Assembly (NCBI GenBank): GCA_026419785.1 | Contig: JAODTK010005143.1 | Span: 62,001-126,000 of the forward strand | Source of the DNA: Sclerodactyla briareus | Taxonomy: Eukaryota; Echinodermata; Holothuroidea; Dendrochirotida; Sclerodactylidae | Direction: 5' to 3' | Length of the DNA stretch: 64,000 nucleotides | Part shown: positions 12,332-22,613 of the stretch, piece after piece | Position numbering within the stretch: the first letter of the stretch is position 1 | How the letters are laid out: each line of letters opens with the position of its first letter | Translations under genes and position numbers: made by a program | Notes under the pieces: model-generated | Told to the model about the DNA's origin: nothing | Databases searched by the model: none | The model's input: only the letters and a program-made list of their open reading frames with translations

Positions 12332-15300
12332 ATATGATAAAGACAGTTGAAAAGTAGGAAAGTCCGTGATTCCCCCTGGGTTATTTCTGTATTTATTCAG
12401 ACCCCAGGCTCTGTTCGTTTGCATGCAGGGGTGCTACAGTGCAAGGCCTTTGAAGCATGTCTTGCTCTACAGCCCCCCCCCCCCCCTCTGCACAATAGCA
12501 GAGTAACCAACTTTATCAAGGGGTCAGTCATCCTCTCTGCAGGAGAAATGTGTTGCTCTGCATCCCACCCACCAGTCCATCTCCAAGGGAGTGATGTCCT
12601 GATCTTCAACCCCCCCCCCCTGTACTCTCAGGCTAGCAGATGTGATAAACTGAGTTGAAGGCAGGCTTCATTGCTGCAGGAGAAATGTTTTGTTCTCTAG
12701 TCTCTTCCCCCCTTCCTCCTCCGCCACCCAATGGCAGACTGATAAACTTGAGAGCAGTCTTCATCTCTGCAGGTGTAACGTTCTAATCTTCATCCACCCC
12801 CCTTCCAATTGCAGACATAAACTTGAGTTGAGGGCAGGCATATCTGCAGGTGTAATGTTCTGCTCTGAACTCCCTCCCCCCCCCCCCCCCAATAGCAGAC
12901 CTATATTGTCACACAGGTATGTCTTGAAATTTTGACACTCCAGGTTGTACTCTATAGAGTAGGCTTCCTCAAATGGGGGGTGCACGCACAATTTTTGGCC
13001 CATTGTATCAAGGGGAGTTTCGCAATATAACAAGACGGACACATACATATACATGTAAATAAAATCATCAGTAGCGCATTATGGTCAACTATAATTTGGA
13101 CAAGTGGTGCTTCATTAAATTTAATTGAGGAAGCTGGCTATAGAGGGTACTAAGACAACCAAAGGCAAGTACTCATATCTCCTTGTCTTTAACTCTTGTC
13201 ATGCTGGACATGTTGAGGGTGGGCTTCCTCTCTGCAGGAGTGAACATAGCGATTTTATTGAATTTCACACTGTCCATTCTAGTTACCATGACATAATGCG
13301 GACAATTGTAACCGTTTGGAAAAACAGGTACCTGATTGGTTGAGATACATGGCGTTTCAAAATTTGCTCTTGTAGGCACCCTCACTAAGCCCTCAGCATG
13401 ATGAAGGTTGAGGATTCTTCTGATGTTCTCTTTTAGCACTCTTTATGAGGTCAGTCAGCCGAAGATAGGAAATGAGGTCACGACTATTATTATGCTCAAT
13501 GTTTTTATGAACATCATATGGGAAATACAAACCCTGCTCCCATGCGAAGTCAAATAACAAAGTGCAGTCACTAACTAAACTAAGTCGGAATGTCTTGATA
13601 GCTGCGGACGGCAAAATTCCTGTGGCGATACACTGCATATGTTCTTCACCAATCCACATTCATTGTTAGTTCACATTTAATTGACCTTTACTGACAGCTG
13701 TCATAACCTTGGAATGCTTGGAACGATGTCTACTACATTAGCCTAATCATTGCTATCAGTGCCCCACAAAGTACCCAACTACCTCCTTCCTAGGACTGTA
13801 CTATATTACGCTAGATATATACCCAACAAAACTCATACTGTGTACCCAGCACACCCCCTAGGCCTGTAGCAGGGACATTGCAATCCCCCTGTATCCAGCA
13901 ACCTCAGTGCTGACAGACAAATTAACAGTCTCCCCAATTCAGCAGTTCATGTCTGCAGCTCGAAGGAATAATGTAAACAAACACTCTCACAGAGAGTTCA
14001 ATGGGAAGGGCTGTGGGTAGACAAATTGGGGGTAATTATTGGAATTACTTGAAATCTAATGACACTGTGCCAAACAAGCCTAGCCAATTGGCATGCTTCA
14101 TCCACCACCAAGTTTCAATCTGCTCGCATGTACGGTTCAGGAATTTACGAATGACGTGACGAACAGAATGGACAGACGAACGAACGCACTAACGTAACGA
14201 ACAGACGAACGAACGAACTGACGGACGGAGAGACTGATTTTGTGAAGCTGCTTACCCGCAGCCAAAAACTACGTTTAAAAGCTCTGTCACATAAGAAGAT
14301 AGTGAACACTGGGCAAAATACGAATTCACAGAATTCTTAGAATAAATAGTAATATGACATGCAAGGGGCCTTTTCATTGATTGATTTCGAAACAAAACCC
14401 TTGCTCTTTACTTATGGAGAATGGAAAATCCACTATTTTTGCAAAATTCAATATCGGAATACATTTGGCATAGACAGACAGACAGAGACAGACAGGACAG
14501 ACATACAGACAGACATCAGATGATGATAGATAGATATATAGAACAGCCAGACAGATAATAGATAGATGATAGATGATAGATAGATATCGAGATAGATAGA
14601 TAGATATATCGATGAAGATAGATTAGTAAAGTGGGGTAAAAAAAGATGGGGGTGTTGGGGTACAAAGGATTCCCCCTCACAGGTCACGGTGAGTTGATTT
14701 TCAGATTGTTTTTCATTGGACATTGTATCAAGCAATCTCTAGTATATGGGCTAGTTTTCAATACTGGTGGTTGCTCTAATCCAGAATACTGCATTTTCAA
14801 AGCATAACGCGGAAAGGCCCGGAAGAAGTGTTTACTTCATTCAACCCGAAGTTGGCTCATCCAGAGAATGTCAGTTATGGCCAGTACTTTTCAACTGTAC
14901 CCTCTTCCTAAGGTGTCCCTACATGATAATACTAGTAAAAGTACCCTCCCTATTTTAACTCCCAGGAAAAGGCTGTCCAGCTTTTACCCTCAGGAAGACC
15001 CTGTGTTGGGGTTGAAAAAGCCATCTGCTTTTTACCCGAAGTGTTCATTATTTACCACAGCCATAAAGAGAATTATTTGTGAGTATTGAGATAAGTTAGG
15101 TAATTTCAGTCTCCTGTGCTGATTCTTAGTGACTTTAGGAAATTCCATTGGCACAAGCCTTCATATTATCATATATACTGTATACCTCCTTTGCCTGAAA
15201 CTCGCCTTGAATACACCTTCGATAGTGAACGTCCCTTATGCAAATCCTATGACAAATTGGGGATGGGTGGTGGCCCTGTCTCTTCATTGTTGAAACTTTC

Positions 15301-17618
15301 CAATTCTAAATAATAAAATATTCAGGATTTATTAATGAAGGATACCTGCATGCATCTACTGTAAGTTTCTCAATGATTTGTCATGGGGGGGCAGTTTTCT
15401 CACTTGGGGCATAGTTCTCTAACTACCCCCCTGTTCCTACCATTGCCATCAGACGTTGTGTCCTTCCTGTTGCCAACAGCTTGTCATTTTATAATGGCAA
15501 CATCATCTACTGTATCTGTATTCTCAATCCAGCATTCTGATTCGTGACTGACCAGGTAAACCACTGTTTTTTGGCATGGCAGGAACCATAACACACATTG
15601 TTGTTTATAGACATCCAGAGCTGCAATTAACAACAGATTTGCAGTCTAATGCATACATACAACGATGAATGATCCAAACAATTTTCTTGTGACAGTTGAA
15701 CCTGTCTGTGATATATTCACTCTGTCCTTTTCTTTGCCCATGGATCTTTTTTTCACCCACGAGCACATTTTTTCAGGATAAAAAAAGACCTGTTTTTCAG
15801 GTATTTTCCTCATTTCGTTCTGTGGAAATTACTATTTTTTCCATAGCATGTTTACAGATGTTCCCATTCCACAAGTTATAAGAATAAAAAGAATGAACCT
15901 ATCATATGCCTATCGCTTTTTTGCTATGATTATCTCTTTTTATTCCCACAGACAGACAGACAGAACGACAGACAGACAGACAGACAGACATACAGACAGA
16001 CGACAGAACAGACCAGACAGACAGATAGATAGATCGATAGAATAGATCCTGGTTTGAGCTATAAACAGAATTTGCGATTCAGGGGTTATGAAATGTGATC
16101 TTACCATCTATCTGAGTTTTCAACAATTCATGTCACTTGCGGGGGAAAGAACTGTTATTTACACTTCCCTGACTTTAAACATTTTTGTATGTACCTACTT
16201 TTTTGCTGATTATGTTTAATGAATCTCCTAGGTCCGTTGGTCTCTGATCTGAACTCTGCTTGGACTTTTGGCCTCCACCCTCCTCTATGAGTGCAGGCTC
16301 ATCTGTTTTCTCCCATTGGCTGAAACAATACTAAAGTGAAAATGAGTCTTTAAAAATGTATATATATATGGAACAAAAATAAAAAGGACAGTCCGCCTGT
16401 TGGTGAGTTTGTTTGCAATTGCAAATCTTTCATTGCTGATATTTGTTTGATAAATTTAAATGATAGAGAGAATAAGCTGAGGGAGCCATATTGAATACAG
16501 CGGGGGATTACCAGAAGATCCTAATGATAAATAAAATAACATATGGATGGCACTGTGGGAAGCTTTACCTTACTCCAAGTAATGTCAATATGTGGTAAGT
16601 TGATTAAGTGAAATAGACTCGGGACTCATTTGGGGAATCTAGATGCCATTATGAGTTTCATCTATCCAGCTTGGATTTTTACCATGTTAATTTGCTAAAT
16701 TGCCAAATTATCAATTTTTCGCAATTCCCCAATTTTTCCCAAATCTGTCCCCCAAGATTTGACACAAAATCAATAGGGTTCCTGTCCTCTCCTGATCGGA
16801 CTAGGCCATTCGGACTTCACGTTAACAATTTTTCAGACTTCGTCTTGACCTCTGACCTGACTTCAAACAATAGGGGACCAGTACTCATTAAGGAGGACCC
16901 ATATATCAAGTATGAACCTCATCCTTCCAGTGGGTCGAGTTTATCTGTTAATAGGCTAGGCGTCACATACATACATACATACCCACCCACACACACACAC
17001 ACTCTGTCATGAACTGCATAGATTCTTCTTACTTTGTCCAGGATAAAAAAAAAACTCCTAACATTATCTGGGATCTAGCAATTAGGTGGCCAGATCAAGC
17101 TGATCGAGTGGTAGAAGTCCTGGTTTTTTCCACCTATCATCAAGTCTTGAGGAAGGTTACTCAAAGCCTGCAACTCAATTATGATCGATGGAGATGTTTG
17201 GTGAGATTGTTTGGTGGAGATGTTTGGTGGAGTGTTTGGTGGGTTTCTGTGACGGGATTGGGCAAACCTGCCTGGACACCTGCCTCAGTATCTTGAAGCA
17301 CTTGTGCCGAGAGACAGCGAGTCGTCCCTGCTGTCCATACATATACATGGTCTCACAGTTAAGGTTCTAAGACAAATCTGAATTGGCTTCCTAAACTTCT
17401 GGTTTTTTTACACTTGTGTTCTCTAGTTCAGGCACATAAGAAGCTCTTTTTGAGGGGGTTTTGTGGTAATAAGTATTTCGTTACTTCTTCTCCAGAGGTT
17501 GATGCAGTTTAGACCCACTCACTGTATCTGGGTGTGTGTCATTGGGCAGTGCCCAAAACTTGCTCAAGAAATGCGGTCTTCCACTCTTCGTATTCAGCTT
17601 CCAACGATGAGTTGATTC
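2978..17618 (-). CDS. SARS2: Mitochondrial seryl-tRNA synthetase gene (partial, 6 exons found)
   Basis: Class II aminoacyl-tRNA synthetase that charges mitochondrial tRNA-Ser with serine in the matrix. Six minus-strand exons occur in family order: 17522-17618, 11867-12003, 10872-10985, 9445-9578, 8228-8341 and 2978-3062. Diagnostic pieces are LPNDTHPD, LRGAGAQLERAL, LAGTAEVGIAG, SRCFRAET followed by GLYRVHQFTK (the motif 2 region), LGLHF, and YRKYDIDAWMPGR. The wording fits the bacterial/mitochondrial branch rather than cytosolic SerRS. Missing are the N-terminal exons (targeting peptide and tRNA-binding coiled-coil arm), the exon that should lie between 17522 and 12003 (family HLEIGE region), and the motif 3 C-terminal exons, which probably lie beyond the left edge. 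Several exons need 1-nt frame corrections, most simply explained as sequencing indels. Introns are large and transposon-filled. The gene points away from FH. Confidence 0.87.
3182..7268 (+). mobile_element. Family 1 Helentron-like element, copy A
   Basis: A 4.1-kb non-coding repeat sitting in a SARS2 intron. It starts AACAAGAACGCAACTCGCG followed by TAGTGATTCC. It ends with a CA-rich run (7155-7230) and a decayed hairpin (about 7240-7262) related to arms GATTCCTTGGC and GCCAAGGAATC. It is collinear over its whole length with 56717-60738. Inside are G-runs, three tandem-like blocks containing AAAATGACAATTCAAGAAT (5560-6060), and repeated blocks containing AGATAGCTTGTGATAA. No transposase or helicase frame is visible, so it would be non-autonomous. 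Confidence 0.78.
7269..8227. other. SARS2 intron, no recognised feature
   Basis: AT-rich intronic sequence between copy A and the exon at 8228. No repeat unit or conserved coding block seen. Confidence 0.5.
8228..8341 (-). CDS. SARS2: SARS2 exon (VEM-GVT to LGLHF)
   Basis: Read with frame changes, the minus strand gives VEM-GVT, then ETGEESE, then LFQDLVALQ and RLGLHFQ, ending at CAG/TGAGTG. This fits the block after motif 2 (VEMFGVT, ETGEES-ELL, LGLHFRVLDMP). At least two 1-nt shifts are needed, and no clear AG acceptor is visible where VEM should start, so the 5' border (near 8341) is approximate. Confidence 0.72.
8342..9444. other. SARS2 intron, no recognised feature
   Basis: AT-rich intronic DNA between two SARS2 exons, without open frames or obvious repeats. 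Confidence 0.5.
9445..9578 (-). CDS. SARS2: SARS2 exon (motif 2)
   Basis: The acceptor is TTTGCTGCCAG. The exon reads YLMDRTFDVSELPLRIVAAS, then RCFRAET and GLYRVHQFTK, and ends at an AAG/GTATCC donor. FRAET plus GLYRVHQF is class II motif 2, whose arginines contact ATP and the acceptor stem. The frame is open across the whole exon and runs on into the intron, giving a 115-codon open frame. This is the strongest evidence for the gene. Confidence 0.93.
9994..10776 (+). mobile_element. Family 3 Helentron-like element, short copy
   Basis: The 5' end carries TAGCTCAAACTGCA (10001). The body has TTGACCTTCA-type and TGGTCAACATCCA blocks. A GGA/GAC-rich stretch follows (10697-10720), and the 3' end is a perfect 12-bp hairpin at 10750-10776 with arms AGCTCAACCAGC and GCTGGTTGAGCT and an ATA loop. 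The open frame at 10043-10423 is only the repeat body. The copy lies in a SARS2 intron. Confidence 0.75.
10872..10985 (-). CDS. SARS2: SARS2 exon (GTAEVGIAG)
   Basis: After an ATCATCTCAG acceptor the exon reads EGCGMRTEGLHTQVYKLHPE, then HHYGNTC and LAGTAEVGIAG before a GCAG/GTAAG donor. EGCGM and the LAGTAEVG block are invariant features of mitochondrial SerRS; TAE contributes to serine recognition in the family. One extra base just before LAGTAEVG is needed to keep frame with the upstream part. The splice phase joins correctly to the next exon, whose first complete codons read YLMDRT. Confidence 0.9.
11729..11780. repeat. Short inverted repeat with CRE-like palindrome
   Basis: Arms GACGCCATAATAGGAGG and CCTCCTATTATGACGTC pair over 17 bp with one mismatch around an 18-nt AT-rich loop. 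The right arm contains the perfect palindrome TGACGTCA. Intronic; it may be a small foldback element. Confidence 0.7.
11867..12003 (-). CDS. SARS2: SARS2 exon (motif 1 region)
   Basis: The exon reads VTGHNILRGAGAQLERALV, then YTLDRLVRQHNFKLISVPDI, then IKPAV. This is the motif 1 region of class II synthetases, which forms the dimer interface. It matches the family pattern SGH-LRGAGA-L--GLV--T----L---F-----PDL. The acceptor is AACAG/GTCACC and the donor ATT/GTAAGTG. The frame is open throughout, so this is one of the cleanest exons. The next exon should begin with EGCGM and does, at 10985. Confidence 0.9.
12216..12335. repeat. (TA)n microsatellite
   Basis: About 120 bp of TA repeats with occasional AA and C interruptions, in the large SARS2 intron. 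Open frames here on both strands are translations of the repeat. Confidence 0.95.
12405..12935. repeat. C-rich degenerate tandem array (about 80-100 bp unit)
   Basis: About six diverged units, each with a poly-C tract of 7-14 C, then AATAGCAGA, then AAACTTGAG, then CTCTGCAGG-GTAATGTTCTGCTCTG. Units start near 12472, 12610, 12708, 12796 and 12877, with weak extensions on both sides. No protein is indicated. Confidence 0.75.
12936..14120. other. SARS2 intron, one unexplained minus-strand open frame
   Basis: An 88-codon minus-strand frame (13393-13659) has balanced composition and ends in QPSSC. It matches no part of SARS2 that I recognise, and no splice pair is convincing, so it is left uncalled. 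The rest shows nothing. Confidence 0.35.
14130..14275 (+). mobile_element. Possible 3' end of a fourth hairpin-ended repeat
   Basis: A GACGAACGAAC microsatellite (14160-14230) is followed after a short spacer by an imperfect hairpin, arms GCTGC and GCAGC (14247-14263). This is the same order as in families 1-3. The body upstream was not traced. Confidence 0.35.
14471..14620. repeat. (GACA)n/(GATA)n microsatellite
   Basis: A GACA run (14471-14515) followed by GATA repeats (14519-14615) with interruptions; non-coding. Confidence 0.9.
15948..16040. repeat. (GACA)n/(GATA)n microsatellite
   Basis: A second GACA-then-GATA run in the same intron, ending near ATAGATCCTGG. Confidence 0.9.
16660..17055 (+). 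mobile_element. Diverged family 1-related repeat
   Basis: Similar to 1230-1545: blocks reading TTCAGACTTCG, CAATAGGG and CCCATATA-CAAGTATGAAC, then a CATA/CA run (16967-17001), then a decayed hairpin near 17022-17047 (ATAGATTCTTC, TCCAGGAT). It lies in the SARS2 intron just downstream of the 17522 exon. Confidence 0.6.
17522..17618 (-). CDS. SARS2: SARS2 exon (end of N-terminal region)
   Basis: On the minus strand the exon follows a pyrimidine-rich acceptor ending TTTCTAG and reads EYEEWKTAFLEQ, then LPNDTHPD. The second block matches the family's LPN-THPDVPVG-DE segment, which links the coiled-coil arm to the catalytic core. One or two extra bases around 17549 break the frame between the blocks. 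The donor reads CAG/TGAGTGG, probably with one G lost from GTGAGT. No further upstream exon was recognised. Confidence 0.8.
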
Positions 17619-18811
17619 CTAGAAAGTGAAAACAAATATGTATATACTGTTTCCATGAGCAAACCAATTATATGAATCAAATGCATTCTGACCCATCACT
17701 AAAATTGAATGAATAAAAGATAACAACGGATGTTTGATTCCACACACACCATTGTATTTTAATACGGTTCTGTATATTGTATTCAACAGGTTCAGAGGCT
17801 ATTGTCGCTGTTGCCTTAAAGGCAATGTTAAAGAGGATAACAAATCATTCAAATATCACTTCATTCCAGGTTTACAGCATGCTTCAGTTGGGAAGATATA
17901 GTTTTAATAAGGCAACATGCTAGGACCTCCAAATGTTGGGTGCGGAGATTAGAAATGTCCTCTTTTCACCTGTGCTAGTTAAAGCTACTCTGTGTCTGAC
18001 CATTGGCCTTTAAGGCCCCAACATTCCTACTGTCTGCATGTAAGATGCTCAGTAACTTCTTGCACATATAAATTTGTACTTCCCATGTGCAGAGCAACCC
18101 TACATATAACTAGCAAGTAGCCACACAATCTCTTGTGGTTGGTACAGCAGTATGTTTATGGTACTACCTGAGATTGCTCTGGAGAGAGCAGCATGGCTTC
18201 TGCAAATCCAGCACATTTTATTCAGCCAATACAGAATTCTACTAAAATCTGATGCACAACTAGTGTCACCCATCCAGCTTTCTCTCAGGCCGACATGCAT
18301 GCCGACTCCAGGTCTATCGAATGTAATGAGGACTGTTGTGCCTGAATGAACCAAAACCATACCTCCAAGCACTCATATCTTGAGGATCTGAGGAATATTA
18401 CATGAGCCACAAGCTCTCTGCCTCTTTCCCACAGCTAAATCTTTTCTCATCTCTGTAATCTCTTCCTAGCTCTACCTGCATGATGAAATACATAATTATG
18501 TGTTTTAGTAAATGTTATGCAAGTGTTTCTTTCTGAACAACAATAAAATATGCACATATTCTCCACATCCTCCATATTACTCCAAGTTAACATTCTTATA
18601 GAATTTGAAGATTGTAAGTAAACTCTGCATTCTATTTGTGAAATAAATGCTTATTTATTCATTTTCAATCAAACGCCTGAACCCATGTATCAAGTCCTGC
18701 CTGATATAAGGAAAATAAACCTGAAACTAAATGAGGAGATGTCTTACCATAGGACCTCATTCACCCTCTTGAATAATCCTGATCAACACAAATTGCAAAC
18801 TAGCGCACCAA
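17619..18811. other. No recognised feature; expected side of SARS2 5' end
   Basis: The N-terminal SARS2 exons and promoter should lie here or further right. None was recognised. A 90-codon minus-strand frame (18100-18372) shows no SerRS similarity that I can see. Confidence 0.4.
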
Positions 18812-20314
18812 GGTGCTGCTGTAGCTCAAACTGCACAATTATACTCTGTTTTTTCACAGCGAGCATCATAGGTCATAGCAGATTTCGCAGTGGAAATTAT
18901 CTCACAAATTCATCAAGGATTGCCTAAGGACCCTATAATAATAATGACTAGTTGCAAAATTCCTACACCATGATCATGCATGCTTCTTCAATTCCCTTCA
19001 CCTTGGCGTTCGAGACTAGGCTCATGTTCACCCAGAGTAGATGACATAGTGGGTTGAACGTCAATGAATGGTCAACATCATTCAAGCACACTACGTTGAG
19101 GTTGAAAACATGAATTCCTTATTTATAATGACCATGGGCCCAACGCCCACATTGGGCCTTGGGAAGTAAAAGAGATGCCATTCCCAAGCACCACGTGTTT
19201 AGTTTCCAAATAGCGCATAGGGTCCAAGTGGGACAGTGGACCCAATATCCTAAACACCCTCACGGACGGTTTTAGACATCAATTTGTTACCTAAAATCAT
19301 CACTGTGCACAAAAATTTCCGTAAGAGAATCATTTTGCGTGACTTCACATTATGAGCGCCAAGGGCCGGAATTCGCAAACAGCCCCAATGGCCCATACCC
19401 AGAGCCCATTATATGAATGTTTACGAAAATCAATGCTTTTTTTAGAGATGATTTGCATGCCCATTGTGTGTATTTTTGGGGGTGGGCAAAAAAAAACATG
19501 ATGGGCCCGTAGGGCCTATAAGTGGACCTTGAACCAAAATTCTGAGAAACCGTAGGTATGGCTAACCACCATCCTTAATATCAACTTGTCACTGTGAACC
19601 AAAATTTGTAAAAGCATTTTGCGTGCTTGCACATTATGGGCCCTCGGGTTCGAAATTCCTGAGAAATCCTGAAGGTACAGCTATTAAGACCACATATGAC
19701 TGAACATCAGCACTGACCTGTGCATCAAATTTGTAAAAGCATTTTGCATTATTTACATGATTGGCCCCGGGCCCACATTGGGCCATGAACCAGAAAGTGT
19801 GGGAGGAGATGCACTCCATACCATTGCATGAATTTCATAAATGGCTTCGGCCCAAGTGGGACCTTCCATCCAAAATTCCTGAACACCCTGAAAGTATGTC
19901 TATTAGACCATAATTACAACAGAACATCAGCACTGTTCAACCAAAATTTGTAAGAGGATCAGCATTTTTTAGAATTTAAAAGATGAGCCCCAGAGCCTAC
20001 ACTGGCCTTGGTCCCAAATGCCTGGGCACCCTGAAGGAAGGCTATTAGACCATCATTATGTCCGAACATTAGCACTGTGCAACAAATTTCGTAAGGAGAT
20101 ACAGACTTTTCAACTGGGCCCTGGCTCCAAATTCCAACACCCCAATTGGTCCGCTACCCAAGGACCAAAACATGTAACTTTGAAGAAATCAATTGAAAGC
20201 TTGTGGGAGATGCAAGTACTTCCTGTAATTCATAAGATGGGCCCAGGTAGGACCTTGGACAAAATTTCCTGACGTCCTAGGGTACGGCTGTTAGACCCAA
20301 CTGAATGCACAAAA

Positions 20315-20601
20315 CTTACTGGTTTGTTTGAATCTGTGAACTACTAATACTTTAAACCCATATGCACTTTGCACCCCACCCTCGCGCCATTGAACTCCTG
20401 GCAATCTTTTACAGTAGACCGGGCTGGCAACCCTAGCGTCCTTCTTATTCTTCTAGCAGAGGCTTCCAAGGGATTGAGGGGCGTAGGCCCGCGCTCCGAC
20501 AAGGAGGCGCCCCCTTGATGGCCCAGAAGTGGGGACGGTAGGGGGGTATGTTCCAATATGGGGTAAGTATTCGAGTGTTCACAGATTCACAAACCAGTAA
20601 G
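20315..20601. mobile_element. Small GC-rich element with about 50-bp inverted ends (E1)
   Basis: The left end CTTACTGGTTTG, then GAATCTGTGAAC and AATACTT, is inverted at the right end (GTTCACAGATTC, then ACAAACCAGTAAG). Both ends continue into an ACCCCATATTG-like block. The centre is GC-rich and non-coding. Its ends resemble those of the neighbouring 2.5-kb element, suggesting a deletion derivative. Confidence 0.65.
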
Positions 20602-21219
20602 TTTTTGTGAAATCTTATTCTCACTTACTCACTTACCCCATATTGCACTTTGCACAAGACTAGCACAGGGCCACCGGAGGCGGGTCCATGCCGTCACGAA
20701 CAGGGGTTGTTGGTCGGTTTTAGATGCAGAGCAGCCCTCATTCCGCTAGGCCGAGACTGTGTTGGAGAAGCAGCATGAAACGAACGTCTTGTGGTAAACC
20801 CCATCGACGCTCGCATACCGTCTTGCGAAGAAGGGTAGCTCGGGAGAACGGGGAAGGGCCGGACTCTCAGGATAGCGGTGCAACGGGGTAGTGCACATTG
20901 TGAACCGAGCGAAACCTTGCTCAGAGATATGCGGTCTTGCGAGGCTCTCATCCCACGGAATGAGAAGACGTCGATGCAGCGAGAGGAAAGCTGACTATAG
21001 GAAGAATAGTGAGTGCGTTCACGAACGAACTTCGTTTTCACCAGGACCAGTGCCGTGTCCGCAAACGGACACCCTACACTGAGCCTCCAATCCTGGATAG
21101 CATTCCGGACGGTGCAGAGGTAATGTCTCCCGACGTGTGAACACGACCAACGGACGCCGTGGGGTCGAACCCACGCCTCGAAGAGCTGACTTGGTTCGAA
21201 GGTCGAAAGGGTAGGTGCG

Positions 21220-22130
21220 AGGCTGCGACGAAGGCTTTGGGGTACCAATCTGCCCGGGAGGGCCTAAAGAGGAGGATCAACGTGAAGGCCGACCCCTGGC
21301 TCGGGAGAGTCGATCTGGCTCAGGAGGGCAGCAAAGAGTCGGGCCACTGTTCTGGAGAGTCGGCAGGCACTATCTTCTGCTCGGTAGGGCGACCTCACAC
21401 AGGAGGGCAGGGGGAGAGTAGGACTAACGGATATGGAAGCTCGAGATGAACCAATCCAGGGGACGATGCTCAAGGGAGCCCGGCAGGAAGAGTGGGACCA
21501 CTGCTCTGAAGAGGCGGCAGGCTCGATCCTCGGCTCGGTAGAGCTGATCTCACCACGGAGGGCAGGAAGAGTCTTGACCCAGCTCTGGTGAGTCGGCAGG
21601 TCCGCTCCTCGGCTCGGTAGGGCAGATCTCACACAGGAGGGCAGGGATTTGAGTCGGGCTCCGGCTATGCAAGCCAGTTGAGAGAAGCACTGCACAGGGG
21701 AGCTGGCTTCAGATGGCTTGAAGAGTCGATCCGCGGTCCAGAGAGACGGAAAGTCGAACCGCGGCACGGGAGGGTCGATCTGGCACAGGAGAGTCGGAGA
21801 AGTGGGATGAGGCCTTTCCGGAGGAGGTCGTAGGGCTCACCCGCAGCCCGGGAGAGCCGCTGGCCAGGCGGCTGATAGAGTCCGACCACGGAACTGGAAA
21901 ACCCGAAGGCCGACCCTCGGCTCTGGAGAGCCCATCACAAATCAGGGGGGGCCGAAGAATCCGACCACAGCTCCGGAGGGTCGAATAGGTCACACACCTG
22001 CTCGAACGGCCCCAGAGAGGGTTCAAACGGCTTCTGGAGAGTCCTACCCCGGCTCCGGAGGGCAACCCGGTTCGGGAAGCGCGGAAGAGACGGTTTAACG
22101 CTCTGGAGGGCAGACCCCCGCTCTGGCGTC
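21220..22130. repeat. 77-bp degenerate GC-rich array
   Basis: The block CTCGG(CTCGGTAGGG)CGATCTCACACAGGAGGGCAG recurs at about 21299, 21376, 21530, 21608 and 21763. These spacings are multiples of 77-78 bp, and weaker units fill the gaps and continue to about 22130. It is inside E2. Confidence 0.75.
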
Positions 22131-22230
22131 TCTAGTGGACAGTCCGCCGGCTGGGAACACGGAACCCCCACCCCGTGGCACCCCGCTGTCAGCGGGGTCC
22201 CGGCAAGCCCGGTCTGTAATAGGGCCAGCT

Positions 22231-22613
22231 GTAAAGAGCACGGCTACCACCTCGGGTAAGCGGTTGCTCCGTAATGGCCGGACGTGGTTCCGTCTCTCAG
22301 CGAACAGGGCGGGTCGGTCGACGCGAACTGCTGGCTTCGGGGAAAGCGCGTCCGACTGAAGGTGATGACTGCGTCAAAGTAAGCCATGGGGTCCACGGAG
22401 TAGACGCAGAGACGGCTGCCTGAGTAGCACGGCTCTGGGGTGAGCCGGTTGCTCCGTAACGGGCCGTATGGTTCTGTCCTCTCGCGGACAGGTCCGGGTC
22501 GATCCGAGCGAACGTGCCTGGCTTCGGGGAAAGCGCGTGCGACGTGAGGTGATAACTGCGCCAAGAAGTAATAGGGTCCACGGAGTAGAGGCAGAAGAGC
22601 GACGAGATTCTAA
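22231..22613. repeat. 186-bp tandem duplication
   Basis: CGGTTGCTCCGTAA, CTGGCTTCGGGGAAAGCGCG and GGGTCCACGGAGTAGA each occur twice, 185-186 bp apart (for example 22261 and 22446). It is inside E2, and the two copies have diverged by scattered substitutions and indels. Confidence 0.85.

Noticed and set aside
18100..18372. Candidate N-terminal SARS2 exon
   Set aside because: No match to the family's N-terminal arm and no convincing splice acceptor.
20694..21248. 184-codon minus-strand open frame in the GC-rich element
   Set aside because: GC-rich DNA has few stops; overlapping frames are open on both strands and show no recognisable domain.
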